A stretch of 64,000 nucleotides of DNA. It comes from Deinobacterium chartae (GTDB taxonomy: Bacteria; Deinococcota; Deinococci; Deinococcales; Deinococcaceae). The translations under genes were made by a program, and so were the position numbers. The stretch covers positions 124,001 to 188,000 of the forward strand of contig NZ_JACHHG010000008.1 of NCBI RefSeq assembly GCF_014202645.1. The letters are read 5' to 3'. The notes beneath the pieces were generated by a model. That model did not search any database, had not been told where the DNA came from, and was given only the letters and a program-made list of their open reading frames with translations. How positions within the stretch are numbered: the first letter of the stretch is position 1; every line of letters begins with the position of its first letter. Positions 18,349 through 27,538 of this stretch are shown here, piece by piece.

Positions 18349-18939
18349 ATGTCGGATGTGTCAAGTCCCGAAGCCGCCTCTTACGACCCCACGCCTACCA
18401 GCGTCATGCACCGCCTCAAGGCGGGGGACGAAACGGCGTGGTTCGAACTGATCCAGGCCTACCAGGACCGGATGCTCAGCTACCTCTACCGCCTCGAGGG
18501 CAACTACGAAGATGCCCTGGACCTGGCGCAGGAGGTGTTCTTCCGCGCCTGGAAAGGCATTCATACTTTCCGTGACGGCGAGAATTTCCTGCCGTGGCTG
18601 TATTCGATCGCCCGCAACACCCAGATCGAGAAGCACCGCCGCAAACAGCACCCGCAGTTCAGCCTGGACGAGGCGGGCGAGAGCGGGTTCGAGGTGACCT
18701 CGCACCACGAGTCGCCGCAGCGCGCCGCCGAGCGCACGCAGGAGGCCGACCGGGTGCAGCAGGCCCTGCTGACCCTGCCCTCCGACTACCGTGAGGCCAT
18801 CGTGCTGCGCTTTGTCGAGGAACTGTCGTACGAGGAGATCGCCCAGGTGCAGGGCGTGGCGGTCGGCACGGCCAAGAGCCGGGTGTTCCGCGGCAAGGAA
18901 ATGCTCGCGCAGGCCCTGAGAGGCAGGATCGATGGGTAA
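18349..18939 (+). CDS. ECF-type RNA polymerase sigma factor (RpoE-like)
   Basis: 196 residues from ATG 18349, with CAAGGAG before it. Region 2 (WFELIQAYQDRMLSYLYRLEGNYEDALDLAQEVFFRAWKGIHTF; LPWLYSIARNTQIEKHRRK) and region 4 (LLTLPSDYREAIVLRFVEELSYEEIAQVQGVAVGTAKSRVFRGKEML) are complete. No regions 1 or 3, as expected for ECF factors. It directs RNA polymerase to a stress regulon. The downstream gene overlaps by 8 bases and looks like its membrane anti-sigma partner. Confidence 0.94.
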   Translation: MSDVSSPEAASYDPTPTSVMHRLKAGDETAWFELIQAYQDRMLSYLYRLEGNYEDALDLAQEVFFRAWKGIHTFRDGENFLPWLYSIARNTQIEKHRRKQHPQFSLDEAGESGFEVTSHHESPQRAAERTQEADRVQQALLTLPSDYREAIVLRFVEELSYEEIAQVQGVAVGTAKSRVFRGKEMLAQALRGRIDG

Positions 18940-20428
18940 GTCCCGGCTGCCCCTTCACCTCGAGGAACTGCTGCAGCGCGCCAGCGACCTGGGAGAATTC
19001 CCCGGCAGCGAGCGCGCCGCCCTCGAGGAACTGCTGCGCGAGCCCGAGCAGGCCGCCCGGCACGCGGACCTGACCGAGGCCGCCCGTGCCCTGCGCAGCC
19101 TGCCCGCGCTGCGCGCTCCGGAAGGTTTTGCCGCAACTGTGAGCTCGAGCATCGCTCAGGACGCGGCGGTGTCGCGGCTGAGGGCCTCGTCGCTGCTGGC
19201 CCCGCCCGATTTTGCGCGCTCGGTGATGGAGCGCATTCAGGAGGCGCAGCACGCCGAGGCCGCAGCCGCGCTGCAGGAACTGCCCCGAGTGCCCGTTCCC
19301 GAGGGCTTTGCCGCTCACGTTGCGCGCCGCATCGCGCGCGACGCCCACCGTCAGGAAGTCCACAACCCGGCCCCGCTGTACCTGTTCGGTGGGGTCCTGG
19401 CTGCGGGCGGCGTGGCCATCGCTTCGCTGTTCTGGCCGCACCTGCGCACCGGTGCCGATGCCCTGGCGGACCTGCTCAACAGCCTGCCGCCCGAAGCGGC
19501 AGGCGTGTACCTGCTGCTGCTGGCGGTAGGAGCTCTGGCACTGCTGCTGCAACGGGTCCGCTTCGTTGCCCCGGCTGCCCTGGGTGCCTTCGCGGTGGCG
19601 GGCGTCTTGCTGCTGCCGGGAGTGAGTGCCAACTTCGGCCCGGGAACGCTGGCAGCCGGACAGACCAGCCCGACCCTGCTGCGGGTAGGCGGTGACGTTC
19701 GCGTCGCCGGAACGGTACACGGCGACGTGATCACCCTGGGCGGCAGCGTGGTCCTCGAGCCGGGAGCGCGGGTGACCGGCGAGGTGATCTCGCTGCTGGG
19801 CGACGTGCGCGGAGCGTCTGAGGCTGCGCTCAGCGATCCGCCAACCGCCATCCTCGGTCATGTCGAGGGACAGACGGCCGTTCCCCAGGGGCGTCCACTG
19901 GCACGCGTAGGAGCGGCCTCGGCCTTCCAGCCGCTGCTGGAGCTGGCCCGCAGCGAATACTGGCCCGCCCTGAACTTCGCGCTGTTGTGCATCCTGACGC
20001 TGCTGCTCTACCAGAGCGGTCACCTGAGTTCGATGCGCCGCAGCCTCGGCGCCGCCCCCGCCCGCCACCTGCTGCTGGGGCTGCTGTTGCTGCTGATCGG
20101 AGTTCCCGCAGCGGTGATAGCCGGCCTCAGCGTGATCGGCGCGCCGGCCGCGCTGCTGCTGATCCTGGGACTGTTCGCCCTGCAAGGCGCTGGGCTCGCC
20201 CTGCTGCTGACCTCGGTCGGCAATCGGTTGACCGTCTGGCTGCGCCTGCCGCAGCACCCGGTCAGCGGCGCGGCCCTGGGCCTCACGCTGTTCCTGGTCA
20301 CCCTGCCTTTCCCGCTGATCGCCACCGCCCTGTGGCTGATCGGCGGAGCACTGGGCTCCGGGGCGCTGCTGACCTACCTGCGGCGCTTCGCCGAGCGGCA
20401 CCGCACCTTGTCCGCCCTGACCGCCTGA
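18932..20428 (+). CDS. Putative membrane anti-sigma factor with bactofilin-like segment
   Basis: 498 residues; the ATG lies inside the end of the sigma gene (8-base overlap), typical of a sigma/anti-sigma pair. The cytoplasmic N-terminus carries three copies of a motif of type P-x-x-F-A-x-x-V-x-x-x-I (APEGFAATVSSSI, APPDFARSVMERI, VPEGFAAHVARRI; about residues 58-145). Two or three membrane segments follow (about 160-235). Then comes a Gly/Val-rich short-repeat segment (VGGDVRVAGTVHGDVITLGGSVVLEPGARVTGEVISLLGDVRG, about 253-300) that resembles bactofilin or right-handed beta-helix repeats, and a C-terminal block of about four hydrophobic helices (about 350-480). The anti-sigma role is inferred from gene order. 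Confidence 0.75.
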   Translation: MGKSRLPLHLEELLQRASDLGEFPGSERAALEELLREPEQAARHADLTEAARALRSLPALRAPEGFAATVSSSIAQDAAVSRLRASSLLAPPDFARSVMERIQEAQHAEAAAALQELPRVPVPEGFAAHVARRIARDAHRQEVHNPAPLYLFGGVLAAGGVAIASLFWPHLRTGADALADLLNSLPPEAAGVYLLLLAVGALALLLQRVRFVAPAALGAFAVAGVLLLPGVSANFGPGTLAAGQTSPTLLRVGGDVRVAGTVHGDVITLGGSVVLEPGARVTGEVISLLGDVRGASEAALSDPPTAILGHVEGQTAVPQGRPLARVGAASAFQPLLELARSEYWPALNFALLCILTLLLYQSGHLSSMRRSLGAAPARHLLLGLLLLLIGVPAAVIAGLSVIGAPAALLLILGLFALQGAGLALLLTSVGNRLTVWLRLPQHPVSGAALGLTLFLVTLPFPLIATALWLIGGALGSGALLTYLRRFAERHRTLSALTA

Positions 20429-20436
20429 TCCGCCTG

Positions 20437-20474
20437 CCGTCAAAAAGGCCGCCCGAGGGCGGCCTTTTTGACGG
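20437..20474. terminator. Bidirectional intrinsic terminator
   Basis: An 18-bp perfect inverted repeat (CCGTCAAAAAGGCCGCCC and its complement, 2-nt centre) with A and T tracts on both sides. It lies between the convergent anti-sigma gene and the 82-residue gene. Confidence 0.9.
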
Positions 20475-20480
20475 GGTCTC

Positions 20481-20729
20481 TCAGGGCAGGTAGGGACGGG
20501 CCTGTTCAAAGCCCTCGAGGCTCTCGCGCTTCAGACGCCAGTTGCCCTCAAGGCGCTCACCGCCCCCCTCCAGGACCAGACGGTTCAGTTCGGCCTCTAC
20601 CCGCTGCTGAACGCGCCGCAGGTTCATGTCGGCAGGATCAATGCCCCGCCAGCGCAGGAAAGCACGGTGAAAATCGGGCAGCCGGTCAAAGGGCACACGC
20701 GCCTCGAGGTCTCGCCAGTCGATGTCCAT
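20481..20729 (-). CDS. Conserved-looking hypothetical protein, 82 residues
   Basis: A short acidic/basic helical protein (MDIDWRDLEARVPFDRLPDFHRAFLRW...). No family recognised. Supported by its placement between two terminators, high third-position GC, and TATAAC (20740-20735) 5 nt before the ATG, which suggests a leaderless transcript. Confidence 0.6.
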   Translation of the reverse strand: MDIDWRDLEARVPFDRLPDFHRAFLRWRGIDPADMNLRRVQQRVEAELNRLVLEGGGERLEGNWRLKRESLEGFEQARPYLP

Positions 20730-20821
20730 GCCCTGTTATAGCGCGCGGGTCCGGCGAGCACCAGAAACGAACACCACCTCCGCATCATATGACGACTCAC
20801 CGTCTTTTAAATGCCTTGCGA

Positions 20822-20850
20822 TTGATGGTTTACCGGGCAGCTTCTACAGT
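20822..20850 (+). promoter_or_regulatory. Promoter of the 83-residue gene (leaderless)
   Basis: -35 TTGATG (20822-20827), 17-bp spacer, -10 TACAGT (20845-20850), then six bases (CAGGAC) to the ATG. Confidence 0.65.
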
Positions 20851-20856
20851 CAGGAC

Positions 20857-21108
20857 ATGGCCCGCTTTGTCCGAATCGACCACGAGAAATACATCAACAT
20901 GGATCAGGTAACGTATTTCGAGGTGCGCGACCCGCGCACCTCCACCCAATTCGAGCCGGACGAACGCTGTCACCTGATCGCGCACTTTGCCTCTGGCAGC
21001 AGCGAAGTCCTGATGATCGAACACGGCGAGGGGGCCGCAGCCCGCCTGCGCGGTCGCTTAGAGGCGCTGTTCAGGTCAGCGGCGGGCAGTGTCCCCGCCG
21101 TCCGTTAG
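20857..21108 (+). CDS. Hypothetical protein, 83 residues
   Basis: ATG 20857 is chosen because a complete promoter ends 6 nt before it; the frame stays open further upstream, but that stretch is AT-rich and atypical. The sequence MARFVRIDHEKYINMDQVTYFEVRDP... shows alternating strands followed by a helix (GEGAAARLRGRLEALF). It could be a small beta-rich ligand-binding or PilZ/LytTR-like protein, but I do not recognise it. Confidence 0.6.
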   Translation: MARFVRIDHEKYINMDQVTYFEVRDPRTSTQFEPDERCHLIAHFASGSSEVLMIEHGEGAAARLRGRLEALFRSAAGSVPAVR

Positions 21109-21131
21109 GCATTCCTCACACTACCCCAAGC

Positions 21132-21159
21132 GCAAGGGGCAGCGTACGCTGCCCCTTGC
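21132..21159. terminator. Perfect 28-bp palindrome between convergent genes
   Basis: GCAAGGGGCAGCGT and its exact complement, with no unpaired centre. It lies 12 bp after the fba stop. No T-tract follows on either strand, so termination is likely but not certain. Confidence 0.6.
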
Positions 21160-21171
21160 ACCCCCGAGAAA

Positions 21172-22095
21172 TCAGGCCTGGCCTTCGCTGCCCAGCACCC
21201 GGATCTTGTGCGCCACGATCTCGCTCATCAGGTCTCGGGCCGGACCGAGGATCTTGCGCGGGTCGAACTCCTTGGGGCTCTGCTGCAGCACCTCGCGCAC
21301 GGCGGTGGCAAAAGCCAGGCGCAAGTCGGTGTCCACGTTGACCTTGGAGATCCCGACCTTCGAAGCGCGCTCGAGGTCCTCGTCGGCAATGCCTGCCGCC
21401 TCACCGATCTCGCCACCCGCCGCGCGGAAACGCTCCACGATCTCCTTGGGCACACCGCTCGAGCCGTGAGCCACCAGCGGCAGTTCGGGCATCAGCGAAC
21501 CGATCTTCTCGATGCGGGCGTGATCGATGTACGGACGGCCCTTGCCCTTGTAAGCGCCGTGGCTGGTGCCGATGGCGATGGCGAGGTAGTCCACGCCGGT
21601 CTGCTCCACGAATCGTACCGCTTCTTCCGGATCGGTCAGGAAGGCATCCTTCTCGTCTACGACGATGTGCTCCTCGATACCGCCCAGGCGGCCCAGTTCG
21701 GCCTCCACGCTCACGCCCATGGCGTGCGCGGCCTCGACGACCCGGCGGGTCTCGCGAACGTTCTCCTCGAAGTCATGATGGCTGGCATCGATCATCACCG
21801 AGGTGAAGCCGGCGCGGATCGCCGAGAGGCACGACTCGTACGAAGAACCGTGATCGAGGTGGATCGCGACCGGGATGCTGGCACGGTGGGCCAAGTCAGC
21901 CACGATGTTGGCGAGGTCCTCGGTGCCGGCGTACTTGCGGGCCCCCTCGGAAATCTGCACCATCACCGGGCTGCGCAGCTTCTCGGCGGTGCGGATGATC
22001 GCCTGAGTGATCTCGAGGTTGTTGGTATTGAAAGACGGCACACCGTACTTGTTCCTGCGTGCCGGGACCAGGATGTCCGAACCGGTAACGAGCAT
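21172..22095 (-). CDS. fba: Class II fructose-bisphosphate aldolase
   Basis: 307 residues, AGGAGG before the ATG. It splits fructose 1,6-bisphosphate to two triose phosphates with a catalytic zinc. Family motifs: PVAIHLDHGSSYESCLSAI (zinc His plus catalytic Asp), SVEAELGRLGG, AIAIGTSHGAYKG (zinc His), LPLVAHGSSGVP (zinc His) and ISKVNVDTDLRLAFATAV. Length normal. An inverted repeat CGTGT/ACACG (22109-22124) lies just upstream of the ribosome-binding site. Confidence 0.96.
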   Translation of the reverse strand: MLVTGSDILVPARRNKYGVPSFNTNNLEITQAIIRTAEKLRSPVMVQISEGARKYAGTEDLANIVADLAHRASIPVAIHLDHGSSYESCLSAIRAGFTSVMIDASHHDFEENVRETRRVVEAAHAMGVSVEAELGRLGGIEEHIVVDEKDAFLTDPEEAVRFVEQTGVDYLAIAIGTSHGAYKGKGRPYIDHARIEKIGSLMPELPLVAHGSSGVPKEIVERFRAAGGEIGEAAGIADEDLERASKVGISKVNVDTDLRLAFATAVREVLQQSPKEFDPRKILGPARDLMSEIVAHKIRVLGSEGQA

Positions 22096-22212
22096 GAAAA
22101 ACCTCCTGCGTGTACGATAACACGCGCCTCGGGGCGGCTGAACCCCTGCCTGCCCAGTTTTAACGCGCCTGCTGCTGCGACCTTCAGGGCCTCGAGGCTC
22201 CTGCGCCCGTGC

Positions 22213-23631
<1,419 letters not shown>

Positions 23632-23637
23632 GGCCGC

Positions 23638-23643
23638 AGTATA
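23638..23643 (-). promoter_or_regulatory. -10 box of gatB (leaderless)
   Basis: TATACT, six bases (GCGGCC) before ATG; no ribosome-binding site is present. Confidence 0.65.
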
Positions 23644-23689
23644 TCAGCGCCGCCCTGTACGCTCCGGGGTCAGCTTAGAGGAGTACCAA

Positions 23690-24230
23690 GATCGGGTTAT
23701 GGCGCTTCTGAGCCACCCGGCCGGTTAAAGCGCCATAATGGCCCTCAATGCGGATTTAAGAAACGAATGAGCTATTATCCGGCTTTCTATGAATACCCTC
23801 ATGTTATATCTATACATTCGCCCAGCCACGGCGACCAAAACTTAAGAAATGGGGTGATCATGCCGATGCAAACGCCTCTGGCATTTTCATAAAAAATTCT
23901 CACTCAGTCATCCCAGATTTATTCAACCATCCGATGGGTTTTTCAGTTTTTGTTCGCCGTATTCGGCAAAAATCCCCCTGAACACCACAACGTTTCAAAT
24001 AAAACTTCGATCCCTTTTCACTGCCGTAAATCAAGTTTATTCAGCTGCAAATTCTGCTTTTGCAGGGTTGCTACATTAAAATTCTACGAAGTTATTTGTG
24101 ATTTTATGAGTCTGCAACCAACCAGAACTTCAAATTATTATCCTCATGCCCACACACCCACCCCCTAGACTCCGCAACAAGGACCCCCGACACGCCCTCA
24201 GGTGATGCGGGGTGTTCTCGCATCCTGAAA
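23690..24230. other. AT-rich intergenic island, no gene seen
   Basis: This 540-bp stretch is far more AT-rich than its surroundings (for example 22 G/C in the 60 bases 23881-23940). No open frame here has a ribosome-binding site plus plausible protein. It holds a short inverted repeat CTGCAAA/TTTGCAG (24045-24065) and a possible -10 TAGACT (24166-24171). It probably serves as an upstream control region for the secreted protein at 24241, or is recently acquired DNA. Confidence 0.5.
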
Positions 24231-24240
24231 GGAGAACAAC

Positions 24241-25353
24241 ATGCGCACCACTCAACGCACGTTTGCCATCCTGGCCCTGACCCTGTCACTGGCGACCCCC
24301 GCCGCACTCGCCCAGACCACCGATCCGGCTACCCCGGCTACCCCGGCTACTCCCACTACCCCGGCTACCCCGACTACTCCCACTACCCCGGCTACCCCGG
24401 CCACTCCCACCACCCCGACTACCCCGGCCACTCCCACCACCCCGACCTCCACGCCTTCAAACACTGGTACGACCAGCACGGCCCAAGTCGCTCCCACGGC
24501 CACCCTCGAGCTGACTTCCGGTGAGATCAACGTGCCACACCTGCAGGGCCAGACCGTGCTGCGCACCACCCCCACCGTGACGGGCGCTGCGGTCATCTAC
24601 CAGGGCAGCGTGAACACCGCCCTCGAGGATTACGCGAGGCTCCTGGAGGCACAGGGCTTTGCCCGCGTGGGCACTGCGGAGGGTTCGGCGTCCGGTAGCG
24701 GCACGAACACCAGCAGCAGTACGACCAACACCGCCACGGGCACCACGACCGGAACGACCAACACCACCCAGGGCGCTGGAGCCACGGGCGGCGCGATGGG
24801 GCAGACTACGGCCGCGGGCGGTGCCGAGGGCGTCATTGTCCTCGAGCGTAACGGCGAGCGCATTATGATCAGCAGCGAACAGAAGTGGGGGCTGACCGTC
24901 GTTGCCCTCTCGGTCGACACTCCGGCGGCAGCCACGACGACGCCCGCTCCAGCCACCACCCCCGCACCTTCTGACCCCGGCACCACCCCCGCACCCTCGG
25001 ATCCCGGTACCACCCCCGCGCCCTCGGATCCTGGCACCACCCCCGCGCCCTCGGACCCCGGTACCACTCCCGCACCTTCTGACCCCGGTACCACTCCCGC
25101 GCCCTCGGATCCTGGCACCACTCCCGCGCCCTCGGACCCTGGCACCACCCCCGCGCCCTCGGACCCCGGTACCACTCCCGCGCCCTCGGATCCTGGCACC
25201 ACCCCCGCGCCCTCGGACCCTGGCACCACCCCCGCGCCCTCGGACCCCGGTACCACTCCCGCGCCCTCGGATCCTGGCACCACCCCCGCACCTTCTGACC
25301 CGGCGAATCCGTCCGATCCGGGCACCGAGACTCCCCCGCCCAGCAACGGCTGA
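24241..25353 (+). CDS. Secreted low-complexity protein with 13 APSDP repeats
   Basis: 370 residues, AAAGGAG before the ATG. A signal peptide (MRTTQRTFAILALTLSLATPAALA) is followed by a TP/ATP-rich tract (to about residue 75), a folded part (about 85-150: LELTSGEINVPHLQGQTVLR...VNTALEDYARLLEAQGFARVG), a Ser/Thr/Gly linker, a second folded part (EGVIVLERNGERIMISSEQKWGLTVVALSVD) and a 27-bp-repeat tail of GTTPAPSDP units. The two folded parts may form one domain split by the linker. Extracellular or wall-associated; Thr/Pro-rich tails are often glycosylated or span the wall (inference). Confidence 0.75.
   Translation: MRTTQRTFAILALTLSLATPAALAQTTDPATPATPATPTTPATPTTPTTPATPATPTTPTTPATPTTPTSTPSNTGTTSTAQVAPTATLELTSGEINVPHLQGQTVLRTTPTVTGAAVIYQGSVNTALEDYARLLEAQGFARVGTAEGSASGSGTNTSSSTTNTATGTTTGTTNTTQGAGATGGAMGQTTAAGGAEGVIVLERNGERIMISSEQKWGLTVVALSVDTPAAATTTPAPATTPAPSDPGTTPAPSDPGTTPAPSDPGTTPAPSDPGTTPAPSDPGTTPAPSDPGTTPAPSDPGTTPAPSDPGTTPAPSDPGTTPAPSDPGTTPAPSDPGTTPAPSDPGTTPAPSDPANPSDPGTETPPPSNG
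24964..25302 (+). repeat. Thirteen 27-bp coding repeats (APSDPGTTP)
   Basis: Period exactly 27 bp, 12 intervals from 24964 to 25288. Third positions vary in blocks (for example a TCT/CCTT variant at units 1, 5 and 13), which suggests expansion by unequal exchange. Not CRISPR: no spacers and in frame throughout. Confidence 0.9.
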
Positions 25354-25390
25354 AGCTGATCTCTGGCCTACAACCTCTGTCTCTTGCATA

Positions 25391-25429
25391 GGAAACAGGG
25401 TGCCCGCTTTCACCGGGCACCCTGTTTCC
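25391..25429. terminator. Bidirectional terminator hairpin
   Basis: 16-bp perfect stem (GGAAACAGGGTGCCCG and complement), 7-nt loop, between the convergent secreted-protein gene and rlmH. Confidence 0.85.
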
Positions 25430-25463
25430 CTGGCACTCTGAATTCCTGTACCGCGCCAATCGT

Positions 25464-25904
25464 CTAGCCCCGGTGGTACGGTTCGCCCCGGGCGATACTG
25501 GACGCCCGGTACAGCGCCTCGAGCATCACGACCATCGCCAGGTCGTGCGGCAAGGTGAGTTTCGACAGGCTCCACAGCGTTCCGGCCGCCGCGCGCACCT
25601 CGTCCGAGAGGCCTACCGGCCCCCCGATCACCAGGGCGATCTCACCGGTACCGTGCAGGGCCAGGGTCTCGAGGTGACGGCTGAGGTCCTCGGAGGTGAA
25701 CTGCTTGCCACGAGGATCGAGCGGCATCAGGTGGGCATTGCCGGCAGCCCTCAGGATCGCTTTTCCCTCGAGGTCCGGTCCCAGGTCGCGCAGGCGGGTG
25801 ACCTTGAGGCTGTGGTAGCGGCGAAGTCGACCGTAGTATTCCTCCCAGCCGCTCTTGGCATAGCTGAGTTTCGGTTCGCCAACGGTAATAAAATGCAGTT
25901 TCAC
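25464..25904 (-). CDS. rlmH: 23S rRNA (pseudouridine-1915-N3)-methyltransferase RlmH
   Basis: 146 residues from GTG 25904. SPOUT-family methyltransferase of helix 69 of 23S rRNA. Seen: the N-terminal HFITVGEPKL, the knot motif LVIGGPVGLSDEV, LSKLTLPHDLAMVVMLEALYRA and the C-terminal EPYHRG. Its GTG overlaps (GTGA) the stop of a possible 7-codon minicistron at 25901-25924, so initiation may depend on coupling. Confidence 0.94.
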   Translation of the reverse strand: MKLHFITVGEPKLSYAKSGWEEYYGRLRRYHSLKVTRLRDLGPDLEGKAILRAAGNAHLMPLDPRGKQFTSEDLSRHLETLALHGTGEIALVIGGPVGLSDEVRAAAGTLWSLSKLTLPHDLAMVVMLEALYRASSIARGEPYHRG

Positions 25905-25924
25905 GGCCTTGCCCTGCCGGTCAT
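25901..25924 (-). CDS. Possible 7-residue leaderless minicistron (MTGRARP) ahead of rlmH
   Basis: ATG 25924 opens eight codons ending at a TGA (25903-25901) that overlaps the rlmH GTG. TAGCCT (25936-25931) lies six bases upstream, the spacing seen at the leaderless genes of this window. rlmH itself has only a weak ribosome-binding site (GGCAAGG). Short and unproven; it could be chance. Confidence 0.35.
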   Translation of the reverse strand: MTGRARP

Positions 25925-26015
25925 GCGCTCAGGCTAGCACGCCTCCTGAGAGCGCGCTTCCGTTTGTGCAGATGTAAAGCCTGTAGACTGTGTGCAGAAT
26001 GTTTCGGGGGCGGCC

Positions 26016-26429
26016 ATGAACTATGCGGCATTCCTGGCGGTGCTGATGGTGCTGACCTTCAGCTTCCCGGTCATGGTGGAACTGGCGTCCAATCAGGGCG
26101 TTCCGCGCTCTACGACCGTCATCGCCGGCGGAGCGGTCACCACGCTGGTCCTGGCGGGCTGGTACATTCGCAGCCGGGTGCAACGGCATCGCGAGGTCCT
26201 CGAGTGGATCGCGGTAGCCAAGCAGAACATCTCTCAGGATCCGGACAACGAGGAGGCCTACTTCGTGCGAAACGATCATCTTGGCGATCTGCTGTTGCGG
26301 CTGGGCCGCCGCCGCGAGGCCATCGACGTATTCGAGCGTTACCTGACGCTCGGTTCGCGCCGCGGGGTTGACCTCACGTTGTTGCGCGAACGCGTCGCCC
26401 GCCTGAGGCGACAGGAGGACCGCGAGTGA
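26016..26429 (+). CDS. Unknown membrane protein with TPR-like C-terminus
   Basis: 137 residues from ATG 26016 (a GTG at 25992 in frame is possible). Two hydrophobic segments (about 1-20 and 33-52) are followed by a helical pair (NEEAYFVRNDHLGDLLLRLGRRREAIDVFERYLTLG) that looks like a tetratricopeptide unit. TAGACT at 25984-25989 is a possible -10. Its TGA overlaps the GTG of the next gene. Confidence 0.6.
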   Translation: MNYAAFLAVLMVLTFSFPVMVELASNQGVPRSTTVIAGGAVTTLVLAGWYIRSRVQRHREVLEWIAVAKQNISQDPDNEEAYFVRNDHLGDLLLRLGRRREAIDVFERYLTLGSRRGVDLTLLRERVARLRRQEDRE

Positions 26430-26647
26430 GAGCGTACAAAGGTGTCGTAGAGGGCGGCGTGGTGGTTCTCAAGGATTGCAAGCTGCCCGAGGGAACGGTT
26501 GTGACCATCACGGTGGGCGAGGGCGAACTGCTGCGCGCCACCATTGCCAGCGCCCTGAAGCGGCCCAAAAAGCTGCGGGTGCGCCTGAGGCCCGAGCCGG
26601 GGGGGCTGACCCTGGCTGCGCATTCGAGCCGCAAGGTCGTGAAGTGA
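26426..26647 (+). CDS. Possible AF2212/DUF104-like antitoxin-type small protein
   Basis: 73 residues from GTG 26426, overlapping the previous stop (GTGA), with AGGAGGAC before it. MRAYKGVVEGGVVVLKDCKLPEGTVVTITVGEG resembles the N-terminal beta-hairpin domain of AF2212-like (DUF104, VapB-like) antitoxins. No PIN-domain toxin is adjacent, and the C-terminus is basic and different, so the likeness may reflect only a swapped-hairpin fold. Confidence 0.45.
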   Translation: MRAYKGVVEGGVVVLKDCKLPEGTVVTITVGEGELLRATIASALKRPKKLRVRLRPEPGGLTLAAHSSRKVVK

Positions 26648-26678
26648 GGCGATCTCTTCTGGTTCGGCGGATTCGTAT

Positions 26679-27497
26679 ATGCCCCACGTGACCCTGGTGC
26701 CCACTCCGGTGGGCAACCTTTCCGATATCACCCTGCGCGCCCTCGAGGTTCTCAAGAACGCCGACGCGGTGGCCGCCGAGGATACCCGGGTAAGCGGCTC
26801 GCTGCTGCGGCACTACGGGATCGACAAGCCGCTGGTGCGCCTTGATCAGCACACCATGCGTTCTCGAGCCCCCGGGGTTCTCGAGCAGTATCCCCGACTG
26901 GCTTTCGTGACCGATGCCGGAACGCCGGGTATCTCGGATCCCGGTGAGGAACTGGTGCGCATCGTCCTCGAGGCGGGCGGCACGGTGGAGGTGCTGCCCG
27001 GTGCGACCGCGCTGATTCCGGCGCTGGTGCTGTCGGGCTTTTCGACCGCGCGCTTTCACTTCGAGGGGTTCATGCCGCGCTCGGGCAGAGAGCGGCGCGA
27101 GCGGCTGGCCGAACTGGTCGATCGCACGGTCACCTCGGTGTTTTATGAAAGCCCGCACCGCCTGGTGGATACGCTCGAAGAGCTCGCGGCCCTGGCCCCG
27201 GGACGCGCGGTGTCGGTGACGCGCGAACTCAGCAAGAAGTTCGAGGAGACCTACCGCGGCAGCCTCGAGGAGGCCGCTGCGCACTTTGCGGGCGGGGTGA
27301 AGGGTGAGGTGGTGGTGGTTCTCTCGGGGGCAGCGCCGCGTGACCCGCACGCCGGGGTGGATTTTCGGGGGCTGGCACGGGCGGCGGCCCTGGAAGGCAA
27401 GTCCACGCGGGAGATCCGGGACCTGCTGGTTCAGTCCGGTTTACGTAAGAACGACGCTTATGTGTTAGCGTTGGAGGCGATCGGCGCGGCGCAGTAA
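26679..27497 (+). CDS. rsmI: 16S rRNA (cytidine-1402-2'-O)-methyltransferase RsmI
   Basis: 272 residues. Tetrapyrrole-methylase fold: HVTLVPTPVGNLSDITLRALEVL, AAEDTRVSGSLLRHYGI, FVTDAGTPGISDPGEELVR and VFYESPHRLVDTLEEL are all typical. It adds a ribose methyl at C1402 in the ribosomal P site. No good ribosome-binding site precedes the ATG; it follows the antitoxin-like gene by 31 bp and may be in the same transcript. Confidence 0.95.
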   Translation: MPHVTLVPTPVGNLSDITLRALEVLKNADAVAAEDTRVSGSLLRHYGIDKPLVRLDQHTMRSRAPGVLEQYPRLAFVTDAGTPGISDPGEELVRIVLEAGGTVEVLPGATALIPALVLSGFSTARFHFEGFMPRSGRERRERLAELVDRTVTSVFYESPHRLVDTLEELAALAPGRAVSVTRELSKKFEETYRGSLEEAAAHFAGGVKGEVVVVLSGAAPRDPHAGVDFRGLARAAALEGKSTREIRDLLVQSGLRKNDAYVLALEAIGAAQ

Positions 27498-27538
27498 ATC
27501 ATTCGTAGTCCAGGCGCCCGCCACAGCGAGGTACTTGC

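Noticed and set aside
23950-24168. 72-codon open frame in the AT-rich island
   Set aside because: No ribosome-binding site, Cys/Phe/Lys-rich composition unlike neighbours, no family likeness.
24964-25302. Regular 27-bp repeats as a CRISPR array
   Set aside because: No unique spacers; the unit is in frame and encodes GTTPAPSDP within a secreted protein.
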